Positions 54,694 through 63,483 of a stretch of 64,000 nt of DNA are shown piece after piece; within the stretch, counting starts at the first letter, position 1, and the number at the start of each line of letters is the position of its first letter. The notes beneath the pieces were generated by a model. The model saw only the letters and a list, made by a program, of their open reading frames with translations, was not told where the DNA came from and did no database searches. Origin of the DNA: Prochlorococcus sp. AG-402-P16 (GTDB lineage Bacteria > Cyanobacteriota > Cyanobacteriia > PCC-6307 > Cyanobiaceae); assembly GCA_003216295.1 (NCBI GenBank), contig QCJB01000002.1, positions 88,539 to 152,538 of the forward strand, in the 5' to 3' direction. Both the position numbers and the translations under genes were made by a program.

Positions 54694-54884
54694 GCTGTTT
54701 CCTTCTCTCCAAAATTAGGAACCATCAATACGTCATCTATCTCTTCAGAAATAGGGTTATACATCCACTCACCCATCTCACACAAAAGGTGAAACCTCTC
54801 TTCAGAGTTGAGGGATTTCATTTGCTTGCAAGCATTCACCACACATTCATCCATTGCCTTCATTATGTCTGTCTTCTTGGTCAT
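54690..54884 (-). CDS. Operon protein 2: small acidic protein
   Basis: 64 aa: MTKKTDIMKAMDECVVNACK, RFHLLCEMGEWMYNP and an acidic end. No family recognised. Both its ends overlap neighbours by 4 bases. Confidence 0.6.
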   Translation of the reverse strand: MTKKTDIMKAMDECVVNACKQMKSLNSEERFHLLCEMGEWMYNPISEEIDDVLMVPNFGEKETA

Positions 54885-55459
54885 GCTGCCACCCCTTCTC
54901 TTTCAACAATCTTCTGAACTGTAGACCTTTTCATGCCTAGTGACTTGGCAATCGTTCCATAACCTTGTCCTTGCTTCCTTTTTTCAAGAATCTCTGAGAC
55001 TTGATACTTATCAAATTTCCTTTTTGCTCCAAACTTCACTCCCCTAGTTTTTGCTACTGCTCTTCCTTCTGAAGTTCTGTGTTTGATATTTCTTAGTTCG
55101 CACTCTGCTGCATATCCCATCACTCCAACGATCAACCTGACGATCTCATCATTCATCAAAGAAGTATCAAGACGACCATCAAGGGTTTTTATAAACACTC
55201 CTCTTTCGATCAAGTTATTCACTTCAACCAGCATCGTGACCATCGTCCTTCCCAATCTCGTCATGTCTTCTAAAACGAGTAGGTCATCTCGTTGAAGTTG
55301 TTCTAGGCACTTCGATAATTCTTCTCGATCTCCGTAGTTGCTTGTTCCAGTGATCTTGTCCCCATAAATTTTTTCGCAACCTGCTTGATCAAGAGCAAGG
55401 ACTTGTCGTTCTTGGTCTTGTAAGTCAGTCGAGCATCTCCAATATCCATAAACAGTCAT
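54881..55459 (-). CDS. Serine recombinase (resolvase/invertase type)
   Basis: 192 aa from ATG 55459 (a TTG one codon earlier is also open). N-terminal catalytic domain: YGYWRCSTDLQDQERQ with nucleophile Ser10, GDREELSKCLEQLQRDDLLV, EDMTRLGRT with the arginines of the active site, and the E-helix region. C-terminal HTH (SEILEKRKQGQGYGTIAKSLGMKRSTVQKI). Length is that of small Pin/Hin/Tn3-type resolvases, not large serine integrases. First of a six-gene series joined by 4- or 1-base overlaps. Confidence 0.92.
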   Translation of the reverse strand: MTVYGYWRCSTDLQDQERQVLALDQAGCEKIYGDKITGTSNYGDREELSKCLEQLQRDDLLVLEDMTRLGRTMVTMLVEVNNLIERGVFIKTLDGRLDTSLMNDEIVRLIVGVMGYAAECELRNIKHRTSEGRAVAKTRGVKFGAKRKFDKYQVSEILEKRKQGQGYGTIAKSLGMKRSTVQKIVEREGVAA

Positions 55460-55631
55460 CAATCGACCTCTAAAATCTTGCCTGTATACTAACTCATTTT
55501 TATATAGTATTTCTATACACGCAAACAGTAGTCATATCGGTCCAAGTGAAGGTCTACAAAATATTTTGCTTTTTTATACGCCTGAACACTTTTTATCCAC
55601 TCAAAAACAAATGGATTCATAGACTGATTGA

Positions 55632-55745
55632 ATGATCTTTCCGCCCCCTCAAGTTATTTTTGGATTGCTGCTTTTAAGCACAGCAGTAGTTTTGATTTTT
55701 GATATCAGATACAACCCATTCGGTAACAGTGAGGACGATATCTAA
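55632..55745 (+). CDS. Small membrane protein (37 aa)
   Basis: ATG 55632 to TAA 55743-55745: MIFPPPQVIFGLLLLSTAVV then LIFDIRYNPFGNSEDDI. One helix and acidic tail, resembling common small picocyanobacterial membrane proteins. Lies between the recombinase operon and the TPR operon. Confidence 0.5.
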   Translation: MIFPPPQVIFGLLLLSTAVVLIFDIRYNPFGNSEDDI

Positions 55746-55839
55746 TTAGGAATTTTTTCGGATGCAAACTCTTTGCGTAATTGATTAGAAAAGGAAAAGC
55801 AGAACAACTCCTTACCAAAATCGTTCTGTAAATGAAGAG

Positions 55840-55876
55840 AGGGACTCAAGGTCGCTGAAGCAGCAGGGTCCCTTTC
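55840..55876 (+). terminator. Hairpin terminator before the TPR operon
   Basis: AGGGAC (55840-55845) pairs with GTCCCT (55868-55873), followed by TTTCTT; GC-rich stem. Confidence 0.6.
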
Positions 55877-55949
55877 TTAATGCAAAGAAGAAATGATTAG
55901 TTGAACTAATAAACAAACTCTATAAAGTTAGAAGAACTAGTCGGACTAG

Positions 55950-58238
55950 ATGAAACTCAGAAATACTGCGATTGCTTTAGGAGTTGGTGCTGCTACTGCG
56001 ACTGGTTTATCTCTGCTGAAGGTCAATAAGGAAGTTGTTATTGGATCGACTGCTGTAGTAACAGGTGCTGCTGGTTTTCTTTTGTCTCAGAAGAAAACTA
56101 CTCAGGATCAAACTGCTCAAAAAAACATTGATAAATTCACTGAAATGGACTTAGGGGGAAATTCAAATGAAGACTTTATTGCTTATTGGGATTTAAATGA
56201 ATTCAAGCAATTACTTCAAAAAGGAATTGAAATTGGAAGTCAATACTTTTTCCTAATAAAAAATGTTGGTGTTTGCCTGTTTGTTAGAGAGACAGATTTT
56301 ATAGGAACAAGAGTTTTTGAGAGAGACGAGAAGGAATTATCAATTCATGCAGAGGGACTCAATGACGATGCATTATTCGACTTAGAATCAGAAGAAGAAG
56401 CAAAAGAATTTGACCGTTTACGTTTCGAATCAGGAAAACTATACGAAGGAGACTTATGTGAGTGGTTTCAGATATCTGATGAACTATTTAAGCAAGTAAA
56501 TACAAAAATCAAAGAGGGTTATACAAGATTAAAAATGATTGTTAAACCACTTGAATTGGATGAAACTAAATTTAGTGAAGAAGAGATTAGAGATCTTAAA
56601 GACAAAGTTTTCACTAACAACTTAAGAATTAGGTCTGGTGGAAAATGCGACATCAGTCCATTCAATGCAAATATTAAATTTCAATATGTAAGCGATGTCG
56701 ACAGAATCGATCTTGACAATACCTACAATGGAAAGTCATTATTCATTACCAATGCTTTAGCAAAGCAACTTGTAGAGAAAAAAGCAGGTGACGTTTGGGA
56801 AAATCATTTTGAGGCATTAAGGAATGGAGAGTTGGAAGATGAAAAAGAAAATTATGAAAAAGCAATTGAATATTATTCAAAAGCAATTGAACTTATAGAC
56901 ATAAACGCAATAGGTTTTCACAAAAGAGCAAAGGATTATTTAATGCTTTCTGAATACGAAAAAGCACTTAAAGATAGTGATCAGAGCATAAGACTAGACT
57001 CTAAATACTATTACTATGGATTAAGAGGAACGATAAAATATTATTTAAATGATTATGGGGGAGCAATTAATGACTTCAAAAAAAGTATAGAGATTAATTC
57101 AGAAAATGCTAATGCCTATTATTTTCTAGGAGTAGTCAATGAAGAAGTCAAAGATTTTGAAAGTGCATTAGAAAACTATAGTGAAGCAATAAAAATAAAT
57201 CCAAAAAATGCATTCGCTTATAGCAAGAGAGGTAATGCAAAAAGTGAATTAGAAGAATATAAAAGTGCTATTGATGACTATTCACAAGCAATCAATTTAG
57301 ATTCAAATTTGATTGATGCATACTTCGGTCGTGGAAATGCAAAAGCATATATTGATGAGCATGAAGATGCGATCTTGGATTATTCAAAAGCAATAGAGAT
57401 TGATCCTACTCATGAGAATTCATATTTCAATCGTGCACTAAGCAAAGATGAGATAAGTGATTATGAAGGTTGTATTGATGATTTAAATAAAACAATTGAA
57501 TTAAACCCTGAAAATGCTTCAGCATTCAATATTCGAGGACTCACAAAGTATAACGATATAGATGATTGGGATGGAGCAGTAGAAGACTTTAAAAAAGCAA
57601 TAAAAATCGATCCCACATTTGCGAGAGCGTTTTACAATTTAGGAGATATCATTTATGACCTAGCAGATAATGCTGACAATGATGAAACAAAGTATATGGA
57701 AGAGGCAATTGAATATTTCACCAAAGCATTAGAACTAGATCCAACTATCGAAGAAGTTTATAGATATAGGGGGTGGGCGAGAAACAGAATTGGTGACTAT
57801 GAAAACGCAATATCTGATTTCACTGAATTAATAGATTTAGATGAGAATAATGCAGAGGCACATAATGATCGTGCAAGCGCAAAAATAGAATTAAAGGATT
57901 TTGAGGGTGCAATTCAAGATACGTCTAAAGCATTAGAAATTGAGAAAAACTCAAACTCTGAAGAATTTAGTGAAGAAGCATATAAATTACGAGGTCAAGC
58001 AAAAAAGGAATTGGGCGATATTAAGGGTTCTGCTGAAGATATATGCACTGCTAATAAGATGAATCTAGAAGGTTGGGACAGCATAATTAAGTCAGATCCA
58101 GAAGCATCAAATTTTAAGGTTCGTGCTGGTATTAAAAAAGATTTAGATGACATCAAAGGTGCTTGTGAAGATTGGAAGAAAGCAGCAGAACTAGGCGATG
58201 AAGATGCTGCGAAATTATTGGAGAAGCATTGCAAATGA
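55950..58238 (+). CDS. Membrane-anchored TPR protein
   Basis: 762 aa. Residues 1-48 form a two-helix hairpin (RNTAIALGVGAATATGLSLL, then VVIGSTAVVTGAAGFLLSQ). Residues 50-280 are a mixed region of unknown fold. From about 290 to 740 there are roughly eleven TPR units (ALENYSEAIKINPKNAFAY, YKSAIDDYSQAINL, HEDAILDYSKAIEIDP). TPRs bind peptides or partner proteins. Its stop overlaps the next start by 4 bases. Partner proteins probably come from the same operon. First of four coupled genes. Confidence 0.85.
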   Translation: MKLRNTAIALGVGAATATGLSLLKVNKEVVIGSTAVVTGAAGFLLSQKKTTQDQTAQKNIDKFTEMDLGGNSNEDFIAYWDLNEFKQLLQKGIEIGSQYFFLIKNVGVCLFVRETDFIGTRVFERDEKELSIHAEGLNDDALFDLESEEEAKEFDRLRFESGKLYEGDLCEWFQISDELFKQVNTKIKEGYTRLKMIVKPLELDETKFSEEEIRDLKDKVFTNNLRIRSGGKCDISPFNANIKFQYVSDVDRIDLDNTYNGKSLFITNALAKQLVEKKAGDVWENHFEALRNGELEDEKENYEKAIEYYSKAIELIDINAIGFHKRAKDYLMLSEYEKALKDSDQSIRLDSKYYYYGLRGTIKYYLNDYGGAINDFKKSIEINSENANAYYFLGVVNEEVKDFESALENYSEAIKINPKNAFAYSKRGNAKSELEEYKSAIDDYSQAINLDSNLIDAYFGRGNAKAYIDEHEDAILDYSKAIEIDPTHENSYFNRALSKDEISDYEGCIDDLNKTIELNPENASAFNIRGLTKYNDIDDWDGAVEDFKKAIKIDPTFARAFYNLGDIIYDLADNADNDETKYMEEAIEYFTKALELDPTIEEVYRYRGWARNRIGDYENAISDFTELIDLDENNAEAHNDRASAKIELKDFEGAIQDTSKALEIEKNSNSEEFSEEAYKLRGQAKKELGDIKGSAEDICTANKMNLEGWDSIIKSDPEASNFKVRAGIKKDLDDIKGACEDWKKAAELGDEDAAKLLEKHCK

Positions 58239-58891
58239 AACCTCTAAATGGAACACTTGTCTCTTTCTTGTTGGATCAATCAAAAAAAGATGAAGTAGAA
58301 AATGCTGGCATTAAATATAAAACTTATACACAAGTCTTTGAAGACGAAGAAACAGGAGAAGACTATGACGAAGAAGTCATTGTTATCAATATAAAAATTT
58401 CACCACCTATCAACGAAGAAGAGGAGGAAAGAATAATTTTAGATGATCAAGAACAGGAGAAAATTGCTCAGGCACATGGATTAAAAAGTTGGGAAGAGTG
58501 GGAATGGGATTTTCTTATTTGTCCAAAAGATAGTCTTCCACCTAATGAATATTGGATTGGAGATCTAAGTGGAGTCAATTTAGATTTCTTTCCCGAAAAC
58601 GACTACTGGTTTGAAGGGCGAGGAGGAATCTTTGAAAATCAAAATGGAGACTTCTTTGCATTACTAAAAACGCATGGAGGTGATGGTATCTACGAAGATC
58701 AAGAAGGAGAACCATACCCTGTAGATTCTGGTTGCATTGGGTGTTTCCCTGCTAGTGCAGTATCTACTTTTATTGATCAAGCAAAAGATTCTGGTTCTTT
58801 TATAATTTCCGCCTGTGAATTACCCGTTGAATACATTGAAGAGAGTGGAACAATAATTTATGGAGATATAGAAATTGCAACCAAAATCTAA
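58235..58891 (+). CDS. Acidic soluble protein of the TPR operon
   Basis: 218 aa from ATG 58235 (4-base overlap with the TPR gene); a TTG two codons earlier is also open. Very Glu/Asp-rich in the first 80 residues, then DYWFEGRGGIFENQNGDFFA, HGGDGIYEDQEGEPYPVDSG and CIGCFPAS, suggesting a calcium-like or compact beta fold; family not recognised. Ends one base inside the next start (TAATG). Confidence 0.75.
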   Translation: MKPLNGTLVSFLLDQSKKDEVENAGIKYKTYTQVFEDEETGEDYDEEVIVINIKISPPINEEEEERIILDDQEQEKIAQAHGLKSWEEWEWDFLICPKDSLPPNEYWIGDLSGVNLDFFPENDYWFEGRGGIFENQNGDFFALLKTHGGDGIYEDQEGEPYPVDSGCIGCFPASAVSTFIDQAKDSGSFIISACELPVEYIEESGTIIYGDIEIATKI

Positions 58892-60036
58892 TGAGAGTAA
58901 GAAATACTGCGATTGCTTTAGGAATAGGCGCTGCGACTGCTGCTGGTTTATCTCTGCTGAAAGTAAATAAAGACCTTGTTATTGGTTCGACTGCTGTAGT
59001 TGTCGGTGCAGGATTGATGATTGCGTTGAAAGAAAAAAACAATACATCTATTCACCAATGGAAAATTGGAGATCGCGTATTACATGAAACCCTTGGCAAA
59101 GGCGAAGTAAAAAATATTTTCAGAGAAGGTGATAATGTAATTGTTATCCAATTTGACGATCAAAAAAGACTAAGTTTTCTTGATTTAAATATTGCACCAT
59201 TAATTCCAATAAAGGATCCAAATTCAAAAGTGGATCAAAAAATTTTCATAGAGAACGAAACAGAAAAAAACATATCGTCTATCTCCTCAACTCAAAGACC
59301 AATCAAGCGTGACGCTATTCAGAATGTTCTTGAAACCGAATTAGAAAATTTCAATCTAACTATCAAAACTTATGCCACTTGGAAAGCATTAAAAAGATTG
59401 GCATGGGTAATGGAAGACGATGACACTGATGAGGATGAGTTTTATGAGTTTTATGAGTTTATTATCGATAGATATGAGGCAGTTTCTTCACCAGAAAAAT
59501 TTGTTGAATGGATGAAAGATATTTTATACAGCAATGGTTATGACAATGAGAATCCTGATTGGTTGGAAAGTGAATGGAGTATTGGTCCTAATTTAGACTT
59601 TCATGCTTTTAACTCAAAAGAGAAGTTTTTAGAAGCATTCAATAGTGATCTTGCATTTGATGTCTTGAGCAAGTCTTGGAAAATCGCGTGTTCTAATGAC
59701 TTGTATAACTCAGGAAAGTACGAAGAATGGCAAAAGAAGGAGGATTGGTTTTACAAAAATAAAATATGGGAGGTTGTTGCTGATAGAAGAACTCAATTTT
59801 ATTTTAAAAAGCAAATTCTAGAGAAATATCTGACATTTAATCAATTAAAAAAACTAGACATTTTCGATGTAGGTCAAAATATTTTATGTCTGGAATTAAG
59901 TAGAGCAATAGAAGCAGGAACAGACTCAGAATGGATGGATAAAAATGACTTACTACGATTTTATGAATTGCCTCTTGAATTATTGGAGCATTTAGAGAAT
60001 CCTTCTGATATCGATAAACAGGAACAAGACTCATGA
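58891..60036 (+). CDS. Membrane hairpin protein with PcrA/UvrD-Tudor-like segment
   Basis: 381 aa. Residues 1-46 repeat the same membrane hairpin as the TPR gene (RNTAIALGIGAATAAGLSLL, VIGSTAVVVGAGL). Then KIGDRVLHETLGKGEVKNIF with a following VIVIQFDDQKRLSFLDLNIAPL, as in the C-terminal Tudor-like domain of PcrA/UvrD helicases. The remaining 250 residues are helical and unknown. Coupled by a one-base overlap upstream and 4 bases downstream. Confidence 0.8.
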   Translation: MRVRNTAIALGIGAATAAGLSLLKVNKDLVIGSTAVVVGAGLMIALKEKNNTSIHQWKIGDRVLHETLGKGEVKNIFREGDNVIVIQFDDQKRLSFLDLNIAPLIPIKDPNSKVDQKIFIENETEKNISSISSTQRPIKRDAIQNVLETELENFNLTIKTYATWKALKRLAWVMEDDDTDEDEFYEFYEFIIDRYEAVSSPEKFVEWMKDILYSNGYDNENPDWLESEWSIGPNLDFHAFNSKEKFLEAFNSDLAFDVLSKSWKIACSNDLYNSGKYEEWQKKEDWFYKNKIWEVVADRRTQFYFKKQILEKYLTFNQLKKLDIFDVGQNILCLELSRAIEAGTDSEWMDKNDLLRFYELPLELLEHLENPSDIDKQEQDS

Positions 60037-60218
60037 CTCTCTTCCTATCAGTATTCATCCCAATAGCAATCTTGGGATTTCTCTATCTATTCATCATTGA
60101 GAACAATGGTCTACCAGATTGGATGGCAAGAGCATCTCGAAATAGCAGTTCGATTTGGACCTATGGAATTATCACTATTACTCTTCTCTCGATTATTAAG
60201 TACTTGAGTGCTAGATAA
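60033..60218 (+). CDS. Small two-helix membrane protein
   Basis: 61 aa: FLSVFIPIAILGFLYLFIIE and IWTYGIITITLLSIIKYLSA separated by a short charged loop (PDWMARASRNS). ATGA overlap with the upstream gene, so it is the fourth member of the operon. Confidence 0.7.
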   Translation: MTLFLSVFIPIAILGFLYLFIIENNGLPDWMARASRNSSSIWTYGIITITLLSIIKYLSAR

Positions 60219-60235
60219 CTATTAAACCAGACGTT

Positions 60236-61300
60236 CTAAAGAAGTTTCCAGTGATTTATATCTTCTTCTGACATACCTCCAAAAAATTCTTGTAGATAAT
60301 CCATTGAATTGATTTGTGCCCATGTCTCAAATAACAACTGTTTTGTACAACTATCTGGACCATTTTTTTTCTCAACTAATTCTGCGACATGGAACGTCCA
60401 AGCAACTCTTTGCCAACCATCCTTATTCCTTAAACGATCTAAGGCATCAGGATTACCTAATTGCAATTGCTCTTCCGTAAACCCTGCGTCAACCCAAGAT
60501 TTAGTAATAACCCACTCTCTTACATCTGAATGATTATTAAAAAAAGTATCGCAATGTGTTTGTGCATCAATGAATACTTTCCATGCAGCATCTTTCCTCT
60601 TTTCTAAGTTCAATTTTTCTTCGGAAGTAAATGCTTTCCCTTCTTTTTCTTCTTCCTCTCTAATTAATAATTCATTACTTTGTTGACTCGCCCAGTTATG
60701 TTTCTGCCTAAGGTCACCGATTACCGTATAAAAAGTCTTTGGTTTAATAAACTCATCCATTACTGCTCCTGCCTCTTCAGGAGTCATTCCTGATTCCTTT
60801 ACCTCCTTTAATTTCTCAACCAGTTTCTTACCGTCATCCTTAAACTTCTCTCTAAGTAAATCCACATTAAGAGTCTCGCTTTTTTTGTTTTCATCTTTAA
60901 TCTGAGTAGTCATTTCATTCCATGGATTCTTTTTTTCCCAAGGATATGGATTTCTATTTTTGTTGAATTCCAACCTTTCTTGCATTAATGAAGAACTTGG
61001 CATAAACAAACCTTGAATGAGTCCTCCAATTACAAAGAAACCAAACAACGATTTCATTCCAAAAGCATTTAGAAGAATGAAAAGAACAAATATCAACGCT
61101 ATTTGAAACCCAATCGAATATATAAGTTCTGAGTTAGTAAAAGTTTTCCGAGTCTTAGCGATACCAATCAATGAAGGGAATCCACCAAATGTTCCGAAGT
61201 AAATCCATAAAGGGACAAAAACTATAACCTGCCAAAATCCACAGTCATTTATCGTTTTAGCAATGCCATAAATCCATAAAAACACTCCTACTAAATCCAT
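60236..61300 (-). CDS. N-terminal multi-helix membrane protein with soluble helical domain
   Basis: 354 aa. Residues 1-110 hold about four hydrophobic helices; residues 115-350 are a charged helical region with TVIGDLRQKHNWASQQSNEL and MTPEEAGAVMDEFIKPKTFY. Family not recognised. Convergent with the operon end, 17 bases away. Confidence 0.65.
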   Translation of the reverse strand: MDLVGVFLWIYGIAKTINDCGFWQVIVFVPLWIYFGTFGGFPSLIGIAKTRKTFTNSELIYSIGFQIALIFVLFILLNAFGMKSLFGFFVIGGLIQGLFMPSSSLMQERLEFNKNRNPYPWEKKNPWNEMTTQIKDENKKSETLNVDLLREKFKDDGKKLVEKLKEVKESGMTPEEAGAVMDEFIKPKTFYTVIGDLRQKHNWASQQSNELLIREEEEKEGKAFTSEEKLNLEKRKDAAWKVFIDAQTHCDTFFNNHSDVREWVITKSWVDAGFTEEQLQLGNPDALDRLRNKDGWQRVAWTFHVAELVEKKNGPDSCTKQLLFETWAQINSMDYLQEFFGGMSEEDINHWKLL

Positions 61301-61450
61301 ATATTTTCAGAGAAATGAACTGACTTTTTACCATTTTGACCTATTTGATAAGTTTGTCTTATCAGAGGTAATGAAAGATTCACATGGTTGACTTACTAGA
61401 CAAATATAGTACGTTTGTATTAGTGTAATCCCCATCACAAACGCAAAAGG

Positions 61451-61478
61451 AGGATCCAGTGAGCAGGATCCTTTTTTT
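61451..61478 (+). terminator. Intrinsic terminator
   Basis: AGGATCC (61451-61457) pairs with GGATCCT (61466-61472), followed by seven T residues. Confidence 0.75.
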
Positions 61479-61499
61479 GTCTTCTACATGAGGAGGACT

Positions 61500-61784
61500 A
61501 TGACATGGTCAAAGAAAGCAAGATTCGTATCACCTGTAGAGGTTCTGGAGAACCCTGAAGAATGGAACTACTTCACTGATTTGGAACTTATGAAGTCCAG
61601 AGGTAGTTCGATTTGTATGACATGCGAACACTTCACGTACACCTGCGATAAGTCATGCGCAACTCTTCTAACTTGTCCTCTTCATCAGCGTCTTATCCCT
61701 CAAGGTGAGCATCTAACTAAGCGTTGTAGAAACTGGCAAAGAAAGAGAGTTCTTGATATTGGTCTGTGTCCTGAAGTTGCCTAA
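61500..61784 (+). CDS. Cysteine-rich small protein, zinc-ribbon-like
   Basis: 94 aa from ATG 61500; AGGAGG ends three bases upstream, so the ATG at 61488 is a possible alternative. Cysteine pattern: CMTC, a further CDKSC, CP and a late CRNW, fitting metal binding. Contains RFVSPVEVLENPEEWNYFTD. Common type in picocyanobacterial islands; function unknown. Confidence 0.65.
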   Translation: MTWSKKARFVSPVEVLENPEEWNYFTDLELMKSRGSSICMTCEHFTYTCDKSCATLLTCPLHQRLIPQGEHLTKRCRNWQRKRVLDIGLCPEVA

Positions 61785-61813
61785 CAAACCACAAAATTAT
61801 TTTCTAAAAACCA

Positions 61814-62047
61814 ATGAACTTAACTACAAATGCTGATCGGGTAATGATGTTTGGCATCCTTGCTTCAATAGCAATCCTTGATGCTTTCTCAACTCTTCTT
61901 TCCATATTTAAGAAAGGAGTATTTGTAGATCAAAGATCACTCCTGATGCAAAAGACTAATAGAGAATTGAGAGCAATGCTGATTGGTGTAGAAAAAATAT
62001 CCAAACTGAATAAAGAACAATTAGTTGAATTGGTATTAGTCCAGTAG
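61814..62047 (+). CDS. Small SAP/Rho-N-like protein
   Basis: 77 aa: hydrophobic N-terminal part (MMFGILASIAILDAFSTLLS) followed by TNRELRAMLIGVEKISKLNK then EQLVELVLVQ, a short SAP-like helix-turn-helix for DNA or RNA. Its end overlaps the tyrosine recombinase gene by 12 bases tail-to-tail. Confidence 0.65.
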   Translation: MNLTTNADRVMMFGILASIAILDAFSTLLSIFKKGVFVDQRSLLMQKTNRELRAMLIGVEKISKLNKEQLVELVLVQ

Positions 62048-63358
62048 AGGTTCATAGACCTCGGTGTTCTTAGCAAAGAAGGTTCTACCTTTACTCAGGT
62101 CTGTTGTAGAAAGTTCTGCTTCATGGTGGTAGTAGAACGCCTCAATGTAGCGCAATCCAGTTCCAGCATTACGTGCAAGTTTGAGATGGTTTACGCCTCT
62201 CTGAACAGCAAAAGAAATACCACTGTGGCGGAAACTGTAATAGGAAATGTTCTTTTTATTCATCCAGTCGCCACCTGCTTCTATGACTCGATCTTTAATC
62301 TCCTTCCAGCATCGATTCCAAGTACCCAGACCAAAGGGTTGATCTCCCTTCTGTTCCTTACAAAAGACATATTGATCTTTATAGGCGTTAGGAATATGAG
62401 GAAAATTTTTACCTGCCTTTGGGATGCCAGACAAGACTCTCAAACGATCAAACCAAACCTGAGTTGGTGAATTAACTCTTCTAGGTTTTCCAGTCTTCGT
62501 TGTTTCACCCCTGATATTGATTAAATGATGAATCTGACGATCTTCTCCTTTAAGGTGAGGGTTATGTTCTATGTCCGACCATTTTAATTGCTTTAATTCT
62601 CCGATCCTGATTGCAGAATTAATCATGATGACTATCCCGCAGTACACAACATTTCTGTTGTAGATCATTCGAGAAGTGGTTGTTTTATCTTTTCGATAGG
62701 CATTAAGAGTAGGAAGCATCGACTTCCATTCAGCAAGAGTTAAATAATCCCTTCTTAAGTCCTCAGGTGCTTCAGTCTTCATTGACTTAATAGGAGGGAC
62801 TTGATCTATCCATTCATTTGTATAGAGATAAGTAAACAGTGATCTGATCGTCGAGATCTCAGCATTGATAGTGTGATTGGTCTTTGGTGGAGTAGAACTA
62901 TCCTTTTGTCGCCACGTTCCATAGTTGTACAACGAACGTCTATCAAGACTTTCTAACTTGGGATTACGACCATCAAAAAACTCTTGCAACCAACGCAGAT
63001 GTACCCGCTTAATACGGAAGGTTTCCTTTGTAATTCCTTTTCTAGGAACACTACTAATACGCTTGCTTTCTTCTTCTAAAAACTCTTCAGCAAAGTCAAA
63101 TAACTTTTTCTCTCTTTTGACCTTAAGACCACTCCTTTGTCTTCCTTGAATTTCATACCATCGTTCTCTGGCATAAGTCAGTGCCTCTTCTTGATCTTCT
63201 TGCTTCGTACTTTCTCGAATAACTCCTTCATTTTCCGTCTTGATATATAACTGCCACTTCTTTGTCTTAGGTCTTTTGTAGATATACGTCCGCTTCTCTC
63301 CATCAAAAACATCTATTGGTTCTGAAACCCAAGATCCACTTTCACGAGCACGAGGCAT
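62036..63358 (-). CDS. Tyrosine recombinase (island integrase)
   Basis: 440 aa. N-terminal arm-like domain (residues 1-75), SAM-like core-binding domain (about 85-185) and catalytic domain. Catalytic residues: Arg251 (NSAIRIGELKQLKW), Lys288 (ETTKTGKPRRV), YSFRHSG with Arg377 where the usual first His is Tyr374, NAGTG near 397-401 in place of the usual GH, and nucleophile Tyr410 (or 409) in IEAFYYHHE. This fits the large phage/island subfamily with YSxRHT and MGTS-type motifs. Its start faces the right direct repeat 126 bases away, as in an attP-int unit. Confidence 0.93.
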   Translation of the reverse strand: MPRARESGSWVSEPIDVFDGEKRTYIYKRPKTKKWQLYIKTENEGVIRESTKQEDQEEALTYARERWYEIQGRQRSGLKVKREKKLFDFAEEFLEEESKRISSVPRKGITKETFRIKRVHLRWLQEFFDGRNPKLESLDRRSLYNYGTWRQKDSSTPPKTNHTINAEISTIRSLFTYLYTNEWIDQVPPIKSMKTEAPEDLRRDYLTLAEWKSMLPTLNAYRKDKTTTSRMIYNRNVVYCGIVIMINSAIRIGELKQLKWSDIEHNPHLKGEDRQIHHLINIRGETTKTGKPRRVNSPTQVWFDRLRVLSGIPKAGKNFPHIPNAYKDQYVFCKEQKGDQPFGLGTWNRCWKEIKDRVIEAGGDWMNKKNISYYSFRHSGISFAVQRGVNHLKLARNAGTGLRYIEAFYYHHEAELSTTDLSKGRTFFAKNTEVYEPLLD

Positions 63359-63483
63359 CAGAATCGACCAACTTGCTTTTTATCTTAGTCACAAGTTAGT
63401 CACAGTATCAAATTTAGACTACAAATTATGCAATAATTTCAGTTATATCAGTATATCTTGGTTGTCACAGAAACTAGGTCGTG

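Noticed and set aside
62123..63149. Plus-strand frames opposite the tyrosine recombinase
   Set aside because: Shadows of the recombinase; no starts with suitable sites and no family features.
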